Assembly: GCF_021730395.1 (NCBI RefSeq)
Contig: NC_069366.1
Location: 60,494,001 to 60,558,000 of the forward strand
Length of the DNA stretch: 64,000 bases
Direction: 5' to 3'
DNA from: Mercenaria mercenaria
Lineage: Eukaryota; Mollusca; Bivalvia; Venerida; Veneridae
The notes beneath the pieces were generated by a model. It made no database searches. It was not told the origin of the DNA and saw nothing but the letters and a program-made list of their open reading frames with translations. A program made the translations under genes and the position numbers. Positions 42,171-53,162 of this stretch are shown here, in pieces. The first letter of the stretch is position 1. Every line of letters begins with the position of its first letter.

Positions 42171-43986
42171 ATGGCAAGCCAGTTGTCCAATAATTACGTG
42201 AACCCCGATTCACGGTCGAAAAACTAGGATTAACGATCGATAAACTAGGTTTTTCGAACGTAAAACTAGGTTTTTCAAATACTAACCTATATTTTCGAGT
42301 GAAAACATCAAATACCGGGCGTAAACTATAGTTTACGCTCGTGAACCCAGGTTTACGTTCGATAAACTAGGTTTCTCGATTGAACTATGAATTTCGGTCG
42401 TTATCCTATATTTACGACCGTAAACTTGGGTTTACGAACCTGAACCTACGTTTACGAGCGTGAACTATGGTTTACGACGTTATCCTATGTTTTCGCTCGA
42501 AAAAATAGGTAAGTATTTGAAAAACCTGGTTTTACGTTTGAAAAACCTGGTTTATTGAACGTAAACCTAAGTTCACGCTCGTTAACCCAAGTTCACGTTC
42601 ATAAACATAGGTTCACGCTCGAAAATATAGGTTCAGGTCCGTAAACCATGGTTCACGGTCGTAAACATAGGTTCACGTCCGTAAACATAGGTTCATGGCC
42701 GTAAACCCATGTTCACGCCCGAAGTTCATTGTTGATTCTATTATCCTTATATATCGACCGTAAACCACGGTTTACGTTTGATAAACTAGGTTTCTCGATT
42801 GAACTATGAGTTTCGGTCGTTATCCTATGTTTACGATCGTTATCCTATGTTTACGCTCGTAAACCCCGGTTCACGCTCGTAAACATAGTTTACCGTGAAC
42901 TGGGGTTTACAATCGTGAACCTACATTTACGAGCGTGAACTATGGTTCACGGTGTTATCCTATGTTTTCGCTCGAAAATATAGGTTAGTATTCGAAAAAC
43001 CTAGTTTTACGTTCGAAAAACCTTGTTTATCGATCCTTAATCCTAGTTTTTCGACCGTGAAATAGGGTTCACGTAATTATTGGACAATTGGCTTGCCATA
43101 TAGTTACAAATCGATAAACACGGTTATACGAAGGTAAACTTTAGTTCACGGCCGTAAACCTAGGTTCACGCTCATAAATATAGGTTCACGACCGTAAACA
43201 TAGGTTTACGGCCGAAATTGATAGTTGATTTCATAATCCTAGTATATCAATCGTAAACCATGGTTTACGTTTGATAAACTAGGTTTCTCGATTGAACTAT
43301 GAATTTCGGTCGTTATCCTATGTTTACGACCGTAAACTTGGGTTTACGAACGTGAACCTACGTTTACGAGCGTGAACTATGGTTTACGACGTTACCCTAT
43401 GTTTTCGCTCGAAAAAATAGGTTAGTATTTGAAAAACCTGGTTTTACGTTTGAAAAACCTGGTTTATCGAACGTAAACCTAAGTTCATGCTCGTAAACCC
43501 ATGTTCACGTGCGAAAACATAGGTTCACGCTCGAAAATACGGTCGTAAACATAGGTTCAGGCCGTAAACCCATGTTCACGCCCGAAAATCATTGTTGATT
43601 CTATAATCTTAATATATCGACCGTAAACTATGGTTTACGTTTGATAAACTAGGTTTCTCGATTGAACTCTGAGTTTCTGTCGTTATCCTATGTTTACGAT
43701 CGTTATCCTATGTTTACGCTCGTAAACCCCGGTTCACGCTCGTAAACCATAGTTTACGAACGTGAACCTATGTTTACGACCGTGAACTGGGGTTTACAAT
43801 CGTGAACCTACATTTACGAGCGTAAACTATGGTTCACGGCGTTATCCTATGTTTTCGCTCGAAAATATAGGTTAGTATTCGAAAAACCTAGTTTTACGTT
43901 CGAAAAACCTAGTTTATCGATCGTTAATCCTAGTTTACCGACCGTGAACTAGGGTTCGCGTAATTTTTGGACAATTGGCTTGCCAT
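42171..43986. mobile_element. Inverted-repeat element built of a 20-bp double-dyad unit, partly duplicated
   Basis: Left end 42171-42205 (ATGGCAAGCCAGTTGTCC, AATAATTACGTGAACCC) is inverted at 43065-43099 with one difference in 35 bases, and again, less well, at 43952-43986. Between them runs an array with a ~20-bp period of the form TTTACGNNCGTAAACCTAGG, including variants with TTCACG or TTATCC. Each unit has two dyads, TTTACG..CGTAAA and AACCTAGGTT. The stretch 43100-43986 repeats the interior of 42200-43099 without a new left end. No protein is encoded. It looks like a MITE with a self-complementary satellite core. Confidence 0.85.
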
Positions 43987-44029
43987 ATATCCAAGACATA
44001 TACTAGCACTTTACTGTTCTGAGAAAAGA

Positions 44030-44495
44030 TGTTCATGATGACCCTTTATTGCTCACTAGTTTGACTTGCCCTGTGAATCATCAGGATAAACAATTTGACT
44101 AAGTTTCATGACGATAGGGTAATAAATATGGCCTCATGAGTGTCAATAAGCTTTTCGTTTGATTTGAGTGGTGACCAATTATGACCCAGTCCCAGACTTG
44201 GCCAAGGAATCATCAAAATAAACATTCTTACCAAGTTTCATGAAGACAAGGTCATAAATATGACCTCTAGAGTGTAAACAAGGTTTTCCTTTGATTTCAG
44301 CAGGCTACCTAGTTTTTGATCCCACATGTCCAGTTTCAAACTTTGCATAGGAATCATCAAGAAGAACATTCTGACTAAGTTTCATCAAGATTGGATCATT
44401 AATATGGCCTCTATGGTGTTATCAAGCTTTTCTGACCTAATTTTTGACCCCACATAATCCAATTTCGAACTTGACCTAAAGATCATCAAGATACA
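44030..44495. repeat. Diverged relative of the 145-bp repeat family
   Basis: About three decayed units: AAGTTTCATGAAGACAAGG, AATATGACCTCTAGAGTG, AGGCTACCTAGTTTTTGAT and GGAATCATCAARAWRAACAT correspond to parts of the unit at 16290-17925. Confidence 0.75.
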
Positions 44496-44674
44496 AGTTT
44501 ATTTGTGAAATTTAGGCGACCGGCCCATACACAACCAATTCCATTATGTGAATGAAAGTATATAATCCTGTATGGGGAATGAAATAATAATAATCTCAAT
44601 TTTGAGTGATTGTCTACTGTTTAACTATATACCTTTTTGAATATATAATAGACTGTATAATTATACAATAATTG

Positions 44675-44838
44675 ACATTCCTGCATAAAAAGTACATTTT
44701 TTACTTTATCTGCCCATGTATTAACGGGAGAAAAATCGTGTGCAAACAAGGCAATTCACGTGCTATTAATACATGCTGTTTATTTTTAAATGCTTTGTCA
44801 GGAATATATATATGTATTTCTGCGCAGACTGACATCTG
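44675..44838 (+). repeat. Dispersed repeat, copy B
   Basis: Second copy of 9519-9683, sharing GGGAGAAAAATCGTGTGCAA, GGCAATTCACGTGCT and TTCTGCGCAGACTGA, without an adjoining minisatellite. Confidence 0.8.
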
Positions 44839-44839
44839 G

Positions 44840-45360
44840 CAGAATCGATTGTCCACTTGCTCTAAGACTATGACATGAGAATCTGAATGCAGCTAAAGAC
44901 TTTCTGAATGTACTAATGTTGACACAAGCTATATAGTTTTCTTTTCCATGTCGTACTTAAAAATCTTTGTAGCAAGACAATTTAACACTATTGCAACATT
45001 GATTTCTCCAATTGTGTAGATATTGATCCTTCAGCGTTTGAACATATTTAGTGAAAAACAATTGGTGGTTTTCGACATACTGTGCTTCCCATATATACCC
45101 AAAACCATTTTTGTTAAGATTCTTCCTAACTCATGTATTCAAGTTTTCATATCCCAGTCGATCAAAGTGAAGAAGCATAATTATTATAACATAGTTTTAT
45201 ATATCTATTATTGCCAGCTTTAAGTATATGTAACTGGTACTTTATACAGCTCTTGTGTGCATAAATGTACATAGGAAAACTTCCTAGATCACCAATAACG
45301 TCATGTTACATGATCCTATGCTTATATTCAAATAACGCTTACAACCATACATATGTATAT
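44840..45360. other. Noncoding DNA
   Basis: AT-rich, no gene recognised. Confidence 0.4.
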
Positions 45361-45606
45361 ATTTCGTTTTAGGTACATTTATCGAATTTCAAAGTTTATA
45401 TGTATTACAAAATTTTCTAAAATGTTAAGTTGGCGCTGTTGTCCAATTATAGTCTCAGCTAAAAGTGCAACATCATCCGCAAACATAAGCAGAAATATTT
45501 CAGTAAAATCAGAAAATAATTAAATACCTCTAAAACCATCATTTAATTCGTTTATAAAGAGAGAAAATAATATTGGGCTCAAACTACAGCCCTGACTTAA
45601 TTCAGT
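45361..45606 (-). pseudogene. LINE reverse transcriptase fragment
   Basis: On the minus strand one frame reads QGCSLSPILFSLFINELN, then after a stop codon in the variable loop (TAA near 45522) MFADDVALLAET and GQQRQLNILENF. These are RT motifs of a non-LTR retrotransposon: the 'QG..LSP.LF.L.IN.L' box and the catalytic FADD box in the right spacing. Similarity fades toward 45,361, where another stop follows. No endonuclease or 3' tail is visible. A dead 5'- and 3'-truncated piece. Confidence 0.85.
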
Positions 45607-45844
45607 TGGGATAAACATTCTATGCAAGTTTGTATCAGATCAAAACATAAGTGAAACCTCTATATGGCTGATATGGCAAAATAGAAAATGTTAAACTCTA
45701 AAACCCATGATGGAATCAAACTGGTTTTATAACTGAACCGAGATCGTATTGTGACTTAAGTAGTAAGTAAGTCTAGTCAAGGGTATTTATATAATGCCAT
45801 TTCTATCGTGTTCATTATGTAACAGTTAACAAGTTCTGGCTTTT

Positions 45845-45985
45845 TCTGGCATGTTCGTACTTCCGCGCTTCTCCATTGTGATTTCGCGCTTTGCCATCCT
45901 GATCCCGCCCTTAGCGTATCGCCTGCTGATGATGCGTGAAACATGAAATCACGATGGCGAAGCGCGGAACATTTCATGCGTTAAC
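45845..45985. repeat. CGCGCTTCNCCAT repeat block with inverted copy
   Basis: CGCGCTTCTCCATTGTGATTT, CGCGCTTTGCCATCCTGATC and, inverted, GAAATCACGATGGCGAAGCG: two direct ~24-bp units and one inverted unit within 120 bp. Confidence 0.7.
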
Positions 45986-45989
45986 ATTT

Positions 45990-48090
45990 GCATTGGGTAG
46001 ACATTGTAACAGCAATATTGGATCATAAAATTAAGAAATGATAAGTTCCCAAACGTGGTTTATCGTAGAATAACCCGAGTTTTGAGTTCTTATGCGTAAG
46101 AATATATCACGAAGGCTTTTGATACCCATATTTTATACAATAAAATGATACCTCAAAATAGCAACTCGCATCTCAGTTCAAATTCAAACGTTAATGTTGC
46201 AAACCAAGGCCTACAATAATAAAAATTTAAATGTGCCTAACCTTTGACAAAACCAGCTTATCTAGGTCGTATAATATATTTACCTTCCATTGTTGTTCTA
46301 CCCATTTGAAATTGGCGTGATCATTTCAAAGTTCAAAAAAGTAACAATATGATAACTTCACGTCATTTGAACGACTTTCGAGCTTGTGGGAGATATCTTA
46401 AAATAAAATCAGTCCTCAAAACGTGACAGTCAAGGTTTTCTACGAAAAGTATTTTTAAACTATCAAATTCATCTTCAGATCAGAAACTTTTACAGTGTAA
46501 ATGAACCCTCTTACCTATACCTAGATGAACCTGGTGTATGTTTGTTAATGATGACCAAAGGTTAAGAGCCCTGGTACTCCTTCAAAAACCGTTCCCAATC
46601 ACTCTTAAAAATAGCCGTTGTGGAACGAGCTATTCTCTCATATTAAAGGGATTCCAATGACGCTTCATACAAAGTGGGCCGCCCTGGGGCTTCCAACAAC
46701 CTTCTGCAAAAACATTTTTTAACAAAGTCAGTTTAGATTTTGTAAAAGGTTGCTGTAAAACTTATTTAAAAGATCATCACGAAGTGCAAATATGCGTGAT
46801 ATATGTTGTTCTTGACTAGATTAACGCTGTACCATGAAACTACCATTCCGACTGCAAAACGTATGTTGCGCTAAATGCTTCAACATTATGAAAGGCATTC
46901 TAATGAAGCGTCATACACATGCTAGTAATCAATATGACATGTAGCAGTTCTTTTCAACATTTTTCCGGAATGGACTAATGGTGAAGGGTACCCATGTGCT
47001 TATGATCTCTAGTGTGGTTTTAATCACGATCACCGGGAAGTGTAGAGGGACATAACATATTTCTCTAGGGTAGGCAGAAATGAAGGCTCCCATATTTACT
47101 ATCTTCATACCCCTATAAAAATATTACGTTTTTGCCACAAAATGTCTTCATTCCTCGGGAAAAGAGGTAATTAGGAATGAGTGACGGTTTCATTTTTTTG
47201 CGACCTGAATCGTAAGCAAATTATCCGAACCAGTCAAAATTCCAGAAAGGTTACGATTTAGAACGAAGCTGTATGTAGACGTTTGCATTTTCGCTACTCG
47301 CTATTTTGCATCATTTTGATCTGGCCGATCTTCGTAGTATTTTTTCGGTAAAATGAAGTCCGTATTTTCAAACGCGAAGTCGTAGAAGCGTTGTTATAAA
47401 CAGGTCAAGTGTGTTCGCCGACAAGTGCCTAGAATGTAATTAGGACTCATCCGCGAAGTCCTGCGGAAGAATTAACGTACTGCACATATCTTATTCGGGT
47501 CATTTAAAATGAAGCTGTCATAATTCAATTTCATCGATGTGGTAAACTCGTTGATAAAAGACATTCCAATGATTTCAGAGGTACCCGACTCAATAAAATT
47601 CTAATAGTATGTTCTGACACTATATTTTGTCTTTCGCTGGATGTTACGCAAGCTTGGTAAACCTGTGCGATTAATGAAATGCACAGCGGAACAAATTTGT
47701 TATCTGCGCAATGATTTTAAAGATCATTTTTTGAAACGGACAAGGTAACGAATGTATAATATGGCTAATAAGTTAACATGCAGTTTTTATTTTAATTTGT
47801 GAACATCATATTTGCTATTTTGTGACAAAAGGGCATAAAATTAGTCACCATAATCATATGCGTAAATGTATTACCAAATCCTGCAGAATCGCTATTCGTG
47901 TGTTATAATGCTTAATGAGTTATCGCGGAAGAAATACGTGACTTTATTCGAGTATTGCACAATTACACTTCATAAATTTGAGAGATTACATATATTATGA
48001 TTTTCAGAAGAATGAATTTCAATAAATGCTTCAGGTACAGTCGGCGAACGATAATAAAAATGGCGCGAAAATGTCAGGCGAGTCTAAGAC
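45990..48090. other. Noncoding DNA left of the Ngaro-type element
   Basis: No gene, RNA or known repeat recognised in about 2 kb. Confidence 0.4.
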
Positions 48091-48246
48091 ATGTATTTAC
48101 TATCGTTCTCGTTTTAGTTCATTAATTTTCCTTATAAGGAAAGTAGGTTAAATTTACGTACCTGACCTGTGCTTATATAAGGCACAGAATAGGCGGGAAT
48201 AGGTTATTCGAGATTCAACGGGCAAACGGTTTTGTTCTATTGATTT
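48091..48246 (+). repeat. Split direct repeat A1
   Basis: ATGTATTTACTATCGTTCTC to TTTTGTTCTATTGATTT; differs from A2 (53282-53437) at one base seen. Contains TTATAAGGAAAG and GCTTATATAAGGCACAGAA, a TATA-like sequence that may drive transcription about 90 bp before the first gag frame. Confidence 0.9.
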
Positions 48247-48251
48247 GAATT

Positions 48252-49148
48252 ATGGATAGCAGCCATGATGGGAGGGGTAACACGTTGACCTTGCCAGAGT
48301 ACGAGGAACTTCAGCATTTGAGAGCTTTTGTCGCTGAGAAAGAGTCTTCAAAAGACGATAGACATTGTGGGAGCGAGTGCACAAACGACGCAGAGGCTTC
48401 ACATAGCCGTAACGGTAAGTCCCCGGGAGATAATTGTCGTTCTGACGCTTTTGAAGCTTTTGATTTATTTCGGACTTACCTTGTCGCACAGCTTTAAGAT
48501 TTCAAGAAAGATTTAAATATCAGATCTGTAAAGAAAGCCGAAGAAGTAAAATTCAAAAAGGAATCCAACCGTATTCAATACGAATTCAATTCTGACATTC
48601 TTCAAAGACTAGAAGTGGTAGTAGGGCTTTCAAATTCTCCTGAAATTACAGAGATTGTAACAGAGGTAGTTGCTAAATTAAAACACAGGATTAAATTAAT
48701 CAAGGTTGCAGATAGTTCCCCCGGGGGCTGGTTGACAGTAAACGAGTATAACAAACCTAAACTTGGCAGTGATAGCGATGATGACAAGAAGATTAAACAG
48801 GCCGAGTATAGGGCGGTCAAAAGGCTTAAAACTACCACTTCTAGTACTAGAGAGTCATCTTTTTACAATCCTTACAAGCGTTCTTCTTATTTCATGGGGA
48901 GAAACAATGCAAGCGCTACGAACATGGCCTCAAGATTCCCAGGATCATCCACTGGTACCACACCTAATTGGCTTTTTCGAGGCCCCAGGCAGGCTACCCA
49001 GAAAGACGTGTGTTTCAGCTGCGGTTATAGGGGACACTTCCGGAAAGACTGTAAATTCAGCGGAAGCAGACAAATTACGCCTTCATACAACAACTTCAAA
49101 CTGTCCGAACCAGAGTTTACAGCCACAAGAGCAGACAAAGATAAATGA
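48252..49148 (+). CDS. Gag-like region of the Ngaro-type element (fossil)
   Basis: The gag protein packages element RNA. Two parts are visible in one frame. The first (from 48252) begins MDSSHDGRGNTLTLPEYEEL and is Ser/Asp rich. The second (from 48615) starts with a helical segment (ITEIVTEVVAKLKHRIKLIK), then GGWLTVNEYNKPKLGSDSDD, a basic/Ser-Thr linker and a single CCHC zinc knuckle, CFSCGYRGHFRKDCKF, near its end. The knuckle and the position before the RT gene identify it. The following frame overlaps its end. The region carries about one break. Confidence 0.7.
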
Positions 49149-51123
49149 TAAGTATTTTAGTTATTATTCTGATATAGAATTTTTTAAAGAACAAGAATGT
49201 AAGTTCGAACTTGATTGTACAAAAACTTGCAAAAATGTCAAAGGTCGGTTGAAAAGTCATGTTTCTTTCTGGGAAAATATTGGGTCGAACGCAGATATTA
49301 TTGAAACTATAAAATATGGGTATAAATTGCCTTTATTAGAAACGCCAGAAAGTTCGTTTTCTAAAAACAACAAGTCTGCGTTAGAAAATTTGGACTTTGT
49401 CGAACAATCCGTGGAAGATTTATTATTAAATCACTGTATTATAGAAACCCCTTTTATTCAACACATAGTTAATCCGTTAAGCGTCTCTATTAATAAACAG
49501 GGCAAGAAACGTTTGATCTTAGATCTGAGAAAAGTTAACAGATTCATATGGAAATATAGTTTCACTTTTGAAGACTGGAAATTGGGAATAGAGTATTTCG
49601 AAGAAGATGCCTTTTGTTTCAAATTTGATCTTTCAAAAGGTTATCATCATTTGGATATTTTCCCTGCTCACCAAACGTTCTTGGGTTTCAATGTAAAGGG
49701 GAAAAACTATTGTTTTACTGTGTTACCATTTGGTCTGAGTAGCGCCTCTTTTATTTTTAGTAAGTGTTTGCGTCAAATGGTTAAATATTGGAGAAGCAAC
49801 GGCATCAAAATTATCATGTTTCTGGATGATGGTTGGGGTACAAATAAAACGTACGACCTTACTTTGTCAGATTCAGTTTTTGTTAAGAAAAGCCTTATTG
49901 AAGCAGGTTTCGTCATAAATGATGAAAAATCTATTTGGGTACCGGCGCAAATTTTAGAATGGATAGGAATCTGTTGGAACAGTGTCGATTTTTCTATCAG
50001 CATACCTAGCAGACGGGTAAACGATTGTATTTTAACCTTAGATACAATTCTGAATCGGATACCTTTGGTTACAGCAAGGCTTTTAGCACAATGTGCAGGT
50101 AAAATAATCTCCCTTTCGCCTGTGTTTGGGAATTTAACTCGTCTAATGACTAGATATTTATACTTAGAAATAGAAACCAGGAAGTCTTGGGACGGCACCT
50201 ATAAATTGTCACCCACAAGTCCCGGTGTCACAGAAATTAAATTCTGGCGCTCTAATTTGCGCAGTCTGAACAAAAGATTTTTATCTGGTTATTCTCCCAC
50301 GTGTACTCTTGTATATTCTGATGCTTCCCATGTAGCAGCTGGATCTTACATTGTCAATTGCAAAGACAGTGTTTTTCATAATATATGGTCAGATTATGAA
50401 AAAGGGAAGAGTTCTACTTTTAGGGAAATAAGAGCAGTCAAACTTGCATTAAGAGCTTACGGCCAGTTGTTGAAAGGTAAAAGTGTGAAGTGGTTCTCAG
50501 ATTCACAGTCCTGCGTCCATATTGTACAGTCGGGTAGCACAAAGCCCGAATTACAGGAAGAGTCTTTAAAAATCTTTGAATTGTGTTTAAAATGGAACAT
50601 AGACATGAAAATACAATGGGTCCCAAGGGAACAAAATTCTGTAGCTGATGATATAAGCAAGCTCAATAACACAGACGAGTGGGAAGTGACTGATGATTTT
50701 TTCCGTTTTGTTGACTCGTTATGGGGTCCACATAATGTGGATCGATTTGCTAGTTCCCAAAATAGAAAATTAAAGCTATATAATTCTAAGTTCTTGGATT
50801 TTGACACAGAAGCTATAGATGCCTTCACTCAGGATTGGAGTGGATGTAACAACTGGCTTGTTCCACCAATCCGTTTAGTTTCACGTACTATTTTTCATCT
50901 TTTACATTATGGAGCTGTTGGTACGCTGATTGTACCGAAATGGCCTAGTGCTTCATTTTGGCCTATTATCTTCAAGAAAAATTTCATGAAACAAGACTTT
51001 ATTTCTGAGATTTTGGAATTCAAGTCTGGACAAGATATTTTTAAGAATAACAATCAACTTGGAAATTGCATTTTTGACGGTAGAAGATTCAGGGGTAAAG
51101 TCTTAGCAGTTCGTATTAATTAA
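48763..51123 (+). CDS. Reverse transcriptase-RNase H polyprotein of the Ngaro-type element (fossil)
   Basis: An open frame of 786 codons; its first ~125 codons overlap gag in another frame, and the recognisable protein starts near 49150. RT motifs in order: KKRLILDLRKVNRFI, FKFDLSKGYHHLDI, LPFGLSSASFIFSK and IIMFLDDGWG (catalytic DD). RNase H follows: LVYSDASHVAAGSYI, STFREIRAVKLAL, KWFSDSQSCVHIVQS and QNSVADDIS. The C-terminal part (WGPHNVDRFASSQNRKLKL, AIDAFTQDWSGCNNWLVPP, LIVPKWPSASFWP) is the conserved tail of DIRS-like elements after RNase H. No break is seen. The recombinase gene follows after a 920-bp gap. Confidence 0.9.
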   Translation: MAVIAMMTRRLNRPSIGRSKGLKLPLLVLESHLFTILTSVLLISWGETMQALRTWPQDSQDHPLVPHLIGFFEAPGRLPRKTCVSAAVIGDTSGKTVNSAEADKLRLHTTTSNCPNQSLQPQEQTKINDKYFSYYSDIEFFKEQECKFELDCTKTCKNVKGRLKSHVSFWENIGSNADIIETIKYGYKLPLLETPESSFSKNNKSALENLDFVEQSVEDLLLNHCIIETPFIQHIVNPLSVSINKQGKKRLILDLRKVNRFIWKYSFTFEDWKLGIEYFEEDAFCFKFDLSKGYHHLDIFPAHQTFLGFNVKGKNYCFTVLPFGLSSASFIFSKCLRQMVKYWRSNGIKIIMFLDDGWGTNKTYDLTLSDSVFVKKSLIEAGFVINDEKSIWVPAQILEWIGICWNSVDFSISIPSRRVNDCILTLDTILNRIPLVTARLLAQCAGKIISLSPVFGNLTRLMTRYLYLEIETRKSWDGTYKLSPTSPGVTEIKFWRSNLRSLNKRFLSGYSPTCTLVYSDASHVAAGSYIVNCKDSVFHNIWSDYEKGKSSTFREIRAVKLALRAYGQLLKGKSVKWFSDSQSCVHIVQSGSTKPELQEESLKIFELCLKWNIDMKIQWVPREQNSVADDISKLNNTDEWEVTDDFFRFVDSLWGPHNVDRFASSQNRKLKLYNSKFLDFDTEAIDAFTQDWSGCNNWLVPPIRLVSRTIFHLLHYGAVGTLIVPKWPSASFWPIIFKKNFMKQDFISEILEFKSGQDIFKNNNQLGNCIFDGRRFRGKVLAVRIN

Positions 51124-51333
51124 CTGTTATTGACATACAGCGTACGCATTCGGATTACATATGTAGTTTTGTTTTCACAGTGATTTATGGAATATTTATA
51201 TTCTATAAACTCTTTATATCAGATACAGGCATTTTTTGATGAATAGATTGGCACACGTAAATAATTAATGATTTGTCATTGCCTCTACTTTATTGGATAA
51301 ATCGCCGTTTAGCGACATTTGAGTGAAGAGAAA

Positions 51334-51870
51334 TAAAAGCGGAAGTCAGTTTTTAACTGTGGCCGCGATGTTAATACAGCGTAACGAGTTAAAACAGGGG
51401 TCAGTTTTCAATTTGGGTTGCGATATTAACATAGTTTCATAAATTTAAGCATAATTTTAGTATTTAGTAATTTCACATGTGTTTTAAATCGCTAAGAAAT
51501 ATTAGCGGAAGTCAGTTTATACTGTAGCCGCGAAATTGAGATAGTGCCTAGAACCTAAGGCGGAAGTCAGTTTTAAACTGTGGCCGTGATATTGATATAA
51601 TTTCATAATTCTAAGTAGAATTAAGTTCTAACTGTCAGAGATAGCAGTTAAGTGCCAGAATATAGAAACGGAAGTCGGGTTTTAACCGTGGCCGCGTTAT
51701 TGATATTTTAGCAGGAATTAGTTTTTAAAACTTTTTCAGAGATGTTATTATAATGGTATGTAATAGAAACGGAAGTCAGTTTAAAACTGTGGCCGTTGAC
51801 GTAAAATAGTGCCAGAACATAAAGCGGAAGTTATTTTTTGGATTGCGGCTGTGTTATTTTATACAGTGTC
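51334..51870 (+). repeat. Seven copies of a hairpin motif between RT and recombinase genes
   Basis: GCGGAAGTCAGTTTTAAACT + GTGGCCGCG or close variants start at about 51339, 51395, 51504, 51559, 51668, 51769 and 51822. The unit folds: outer GCGG/CCGC and inner CAGTTT/AAACTG. In the copy at 51668 the inner arms are CGG/CCG, a matched change on both sides. Confidence 0.8.
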
Positions 51871-52041
51871 AGGATATGTAAGTTGTAGTTAGCTGCGCTT
51901 TGAATACAGTGCCAGAAACTTAAATATAAGATTACAGCTGCTTTAATAATTAAGCTCTTTTTATGCTATTTTCTTAAAAATTGTTTCGCGGTTTATGTTC
52001 AAATTGTTCATGAATATTTTTGTACTCTACATTTCACAGAT

Positions 52042-53043
52042 TTGTTTAAAGTAGGCATCTGGAGAGAGATGGATACATTACAACTTCACCCAGAACTCAA
52101 GACTATATTTAAAAATTTAAAAAGGCTGTCATACAATGCAAAGTCGCAAAATACAATTAAATCATATGAAATGTATTTTAAACATTTTTGCACATGGTGT
52201 AGCAAATACAACCTTGTTTCGGTTCCTGCAAAAGATTATTACGTAGCTTTATACCTTTCTTCTTTAGAGAGTTCTCGCCCTTCAGAGTCAAAAATAAATA
52301 ACATTCTCTATGGCATTAAATGGGCACACAACCTGGCTGGATTTCCGGATCCTTGTAGTTCCACTTTTGTTATTAACATTAAAAACGGGTTATTAAGGTC
52401 TGTTGCAAAAGAACGTGTATCAAAAGAACCTGTGCATAGCTCGGATTTGCGCGCTATAGTTGAACATTTCGGACAGGATAGCTGTGTCTTGAATGCTAGG
52501 TTTATTGCTATGACACTCTTGAGTTTTTCAGGTTTTCTTAGATTTAGCGAGGTGGTTTCTTTAAAACGTAATCACATTACTTTTGAATCTAATCACATTG
52601 AGTTGAAAATCGTAAAATCAAAAACCGATCAGCTGAGTAAAGGGTCAAAAGTTCTTATAAGTAGAACCGACAATATCACATGTCCTGTAAAAGCATTAGA
52701 AAAATATTTACGTTTAGCAGGAATTGCAGAAACGTCCGATGAATATTTGTTCAGAAAAGTAGCGTTTTGTAAGAAAAACAATTCTTACAAGTTAAGAGAC
52801 GGAAATCATATTTCTTATACAAGAGCAAGAGAAATATTTTTAGACAATATTTGCAAAATAGGTCTTGACAAATCGAAGTTTGGTTTACATTCTTTGAGAT
52901 CGGGAGGGGCTACTTGTGCAGCTGATAAAGGCGTCCCTGATAGACTTATTAAAAAACATGGCCGGTGGAAAACTGACATTGCTAAGGATGGTTATATCAG
53001 AGAAAGTACTGAGCAAAAACAGTCTGTATCTTTAAATCTCGGT

Positions 53044-53049
<6 letters not shown>
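52042..53049 (+). CDS. Tyrosine recombinase of the Ngaro-type element (fossil)
   Basis: Integrates the circular DNA copy by site-specific-type recombination. First ATG is at 52069 (MDTLQLHPELKTIF), giving about 326 residues, normal for this family. The N-terminal SAM-like domain contains SQNTIKSYEMYFKHFCTWC. The catalytic domain shows the Arg in FSGFLRFSEVVSLKR, Lys in the beta-hairpin region (KSKTDQLSKGSK), HxxR in GLHSLRSGGATCAADKG, the H/W in KKHGRWKTD and the Tyr in KDGYIRES, so the complete R-K-H-R-H-Y set is present. It ends just before an A-run of about 29 bases and repeat B1. Looks whole. Confidence 0.9.
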
Positions 53050-53077
<28 letters not shown>

Positions 53078-53162
53078 CCAGGTTACAAAACATTGCTGTA
53101 TTTTCATTTATTCTCTTATTTGACATTTAATAAATTTAATACACCCCGTTCTTTTCCGTTCG

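Noticed and set aside
42171-43986. CRISPR-like or origin-like short repeats
   Set aside because: The 20-bp units are contiguous and self-complementary with inverted ends; no spacers, no cas genes.
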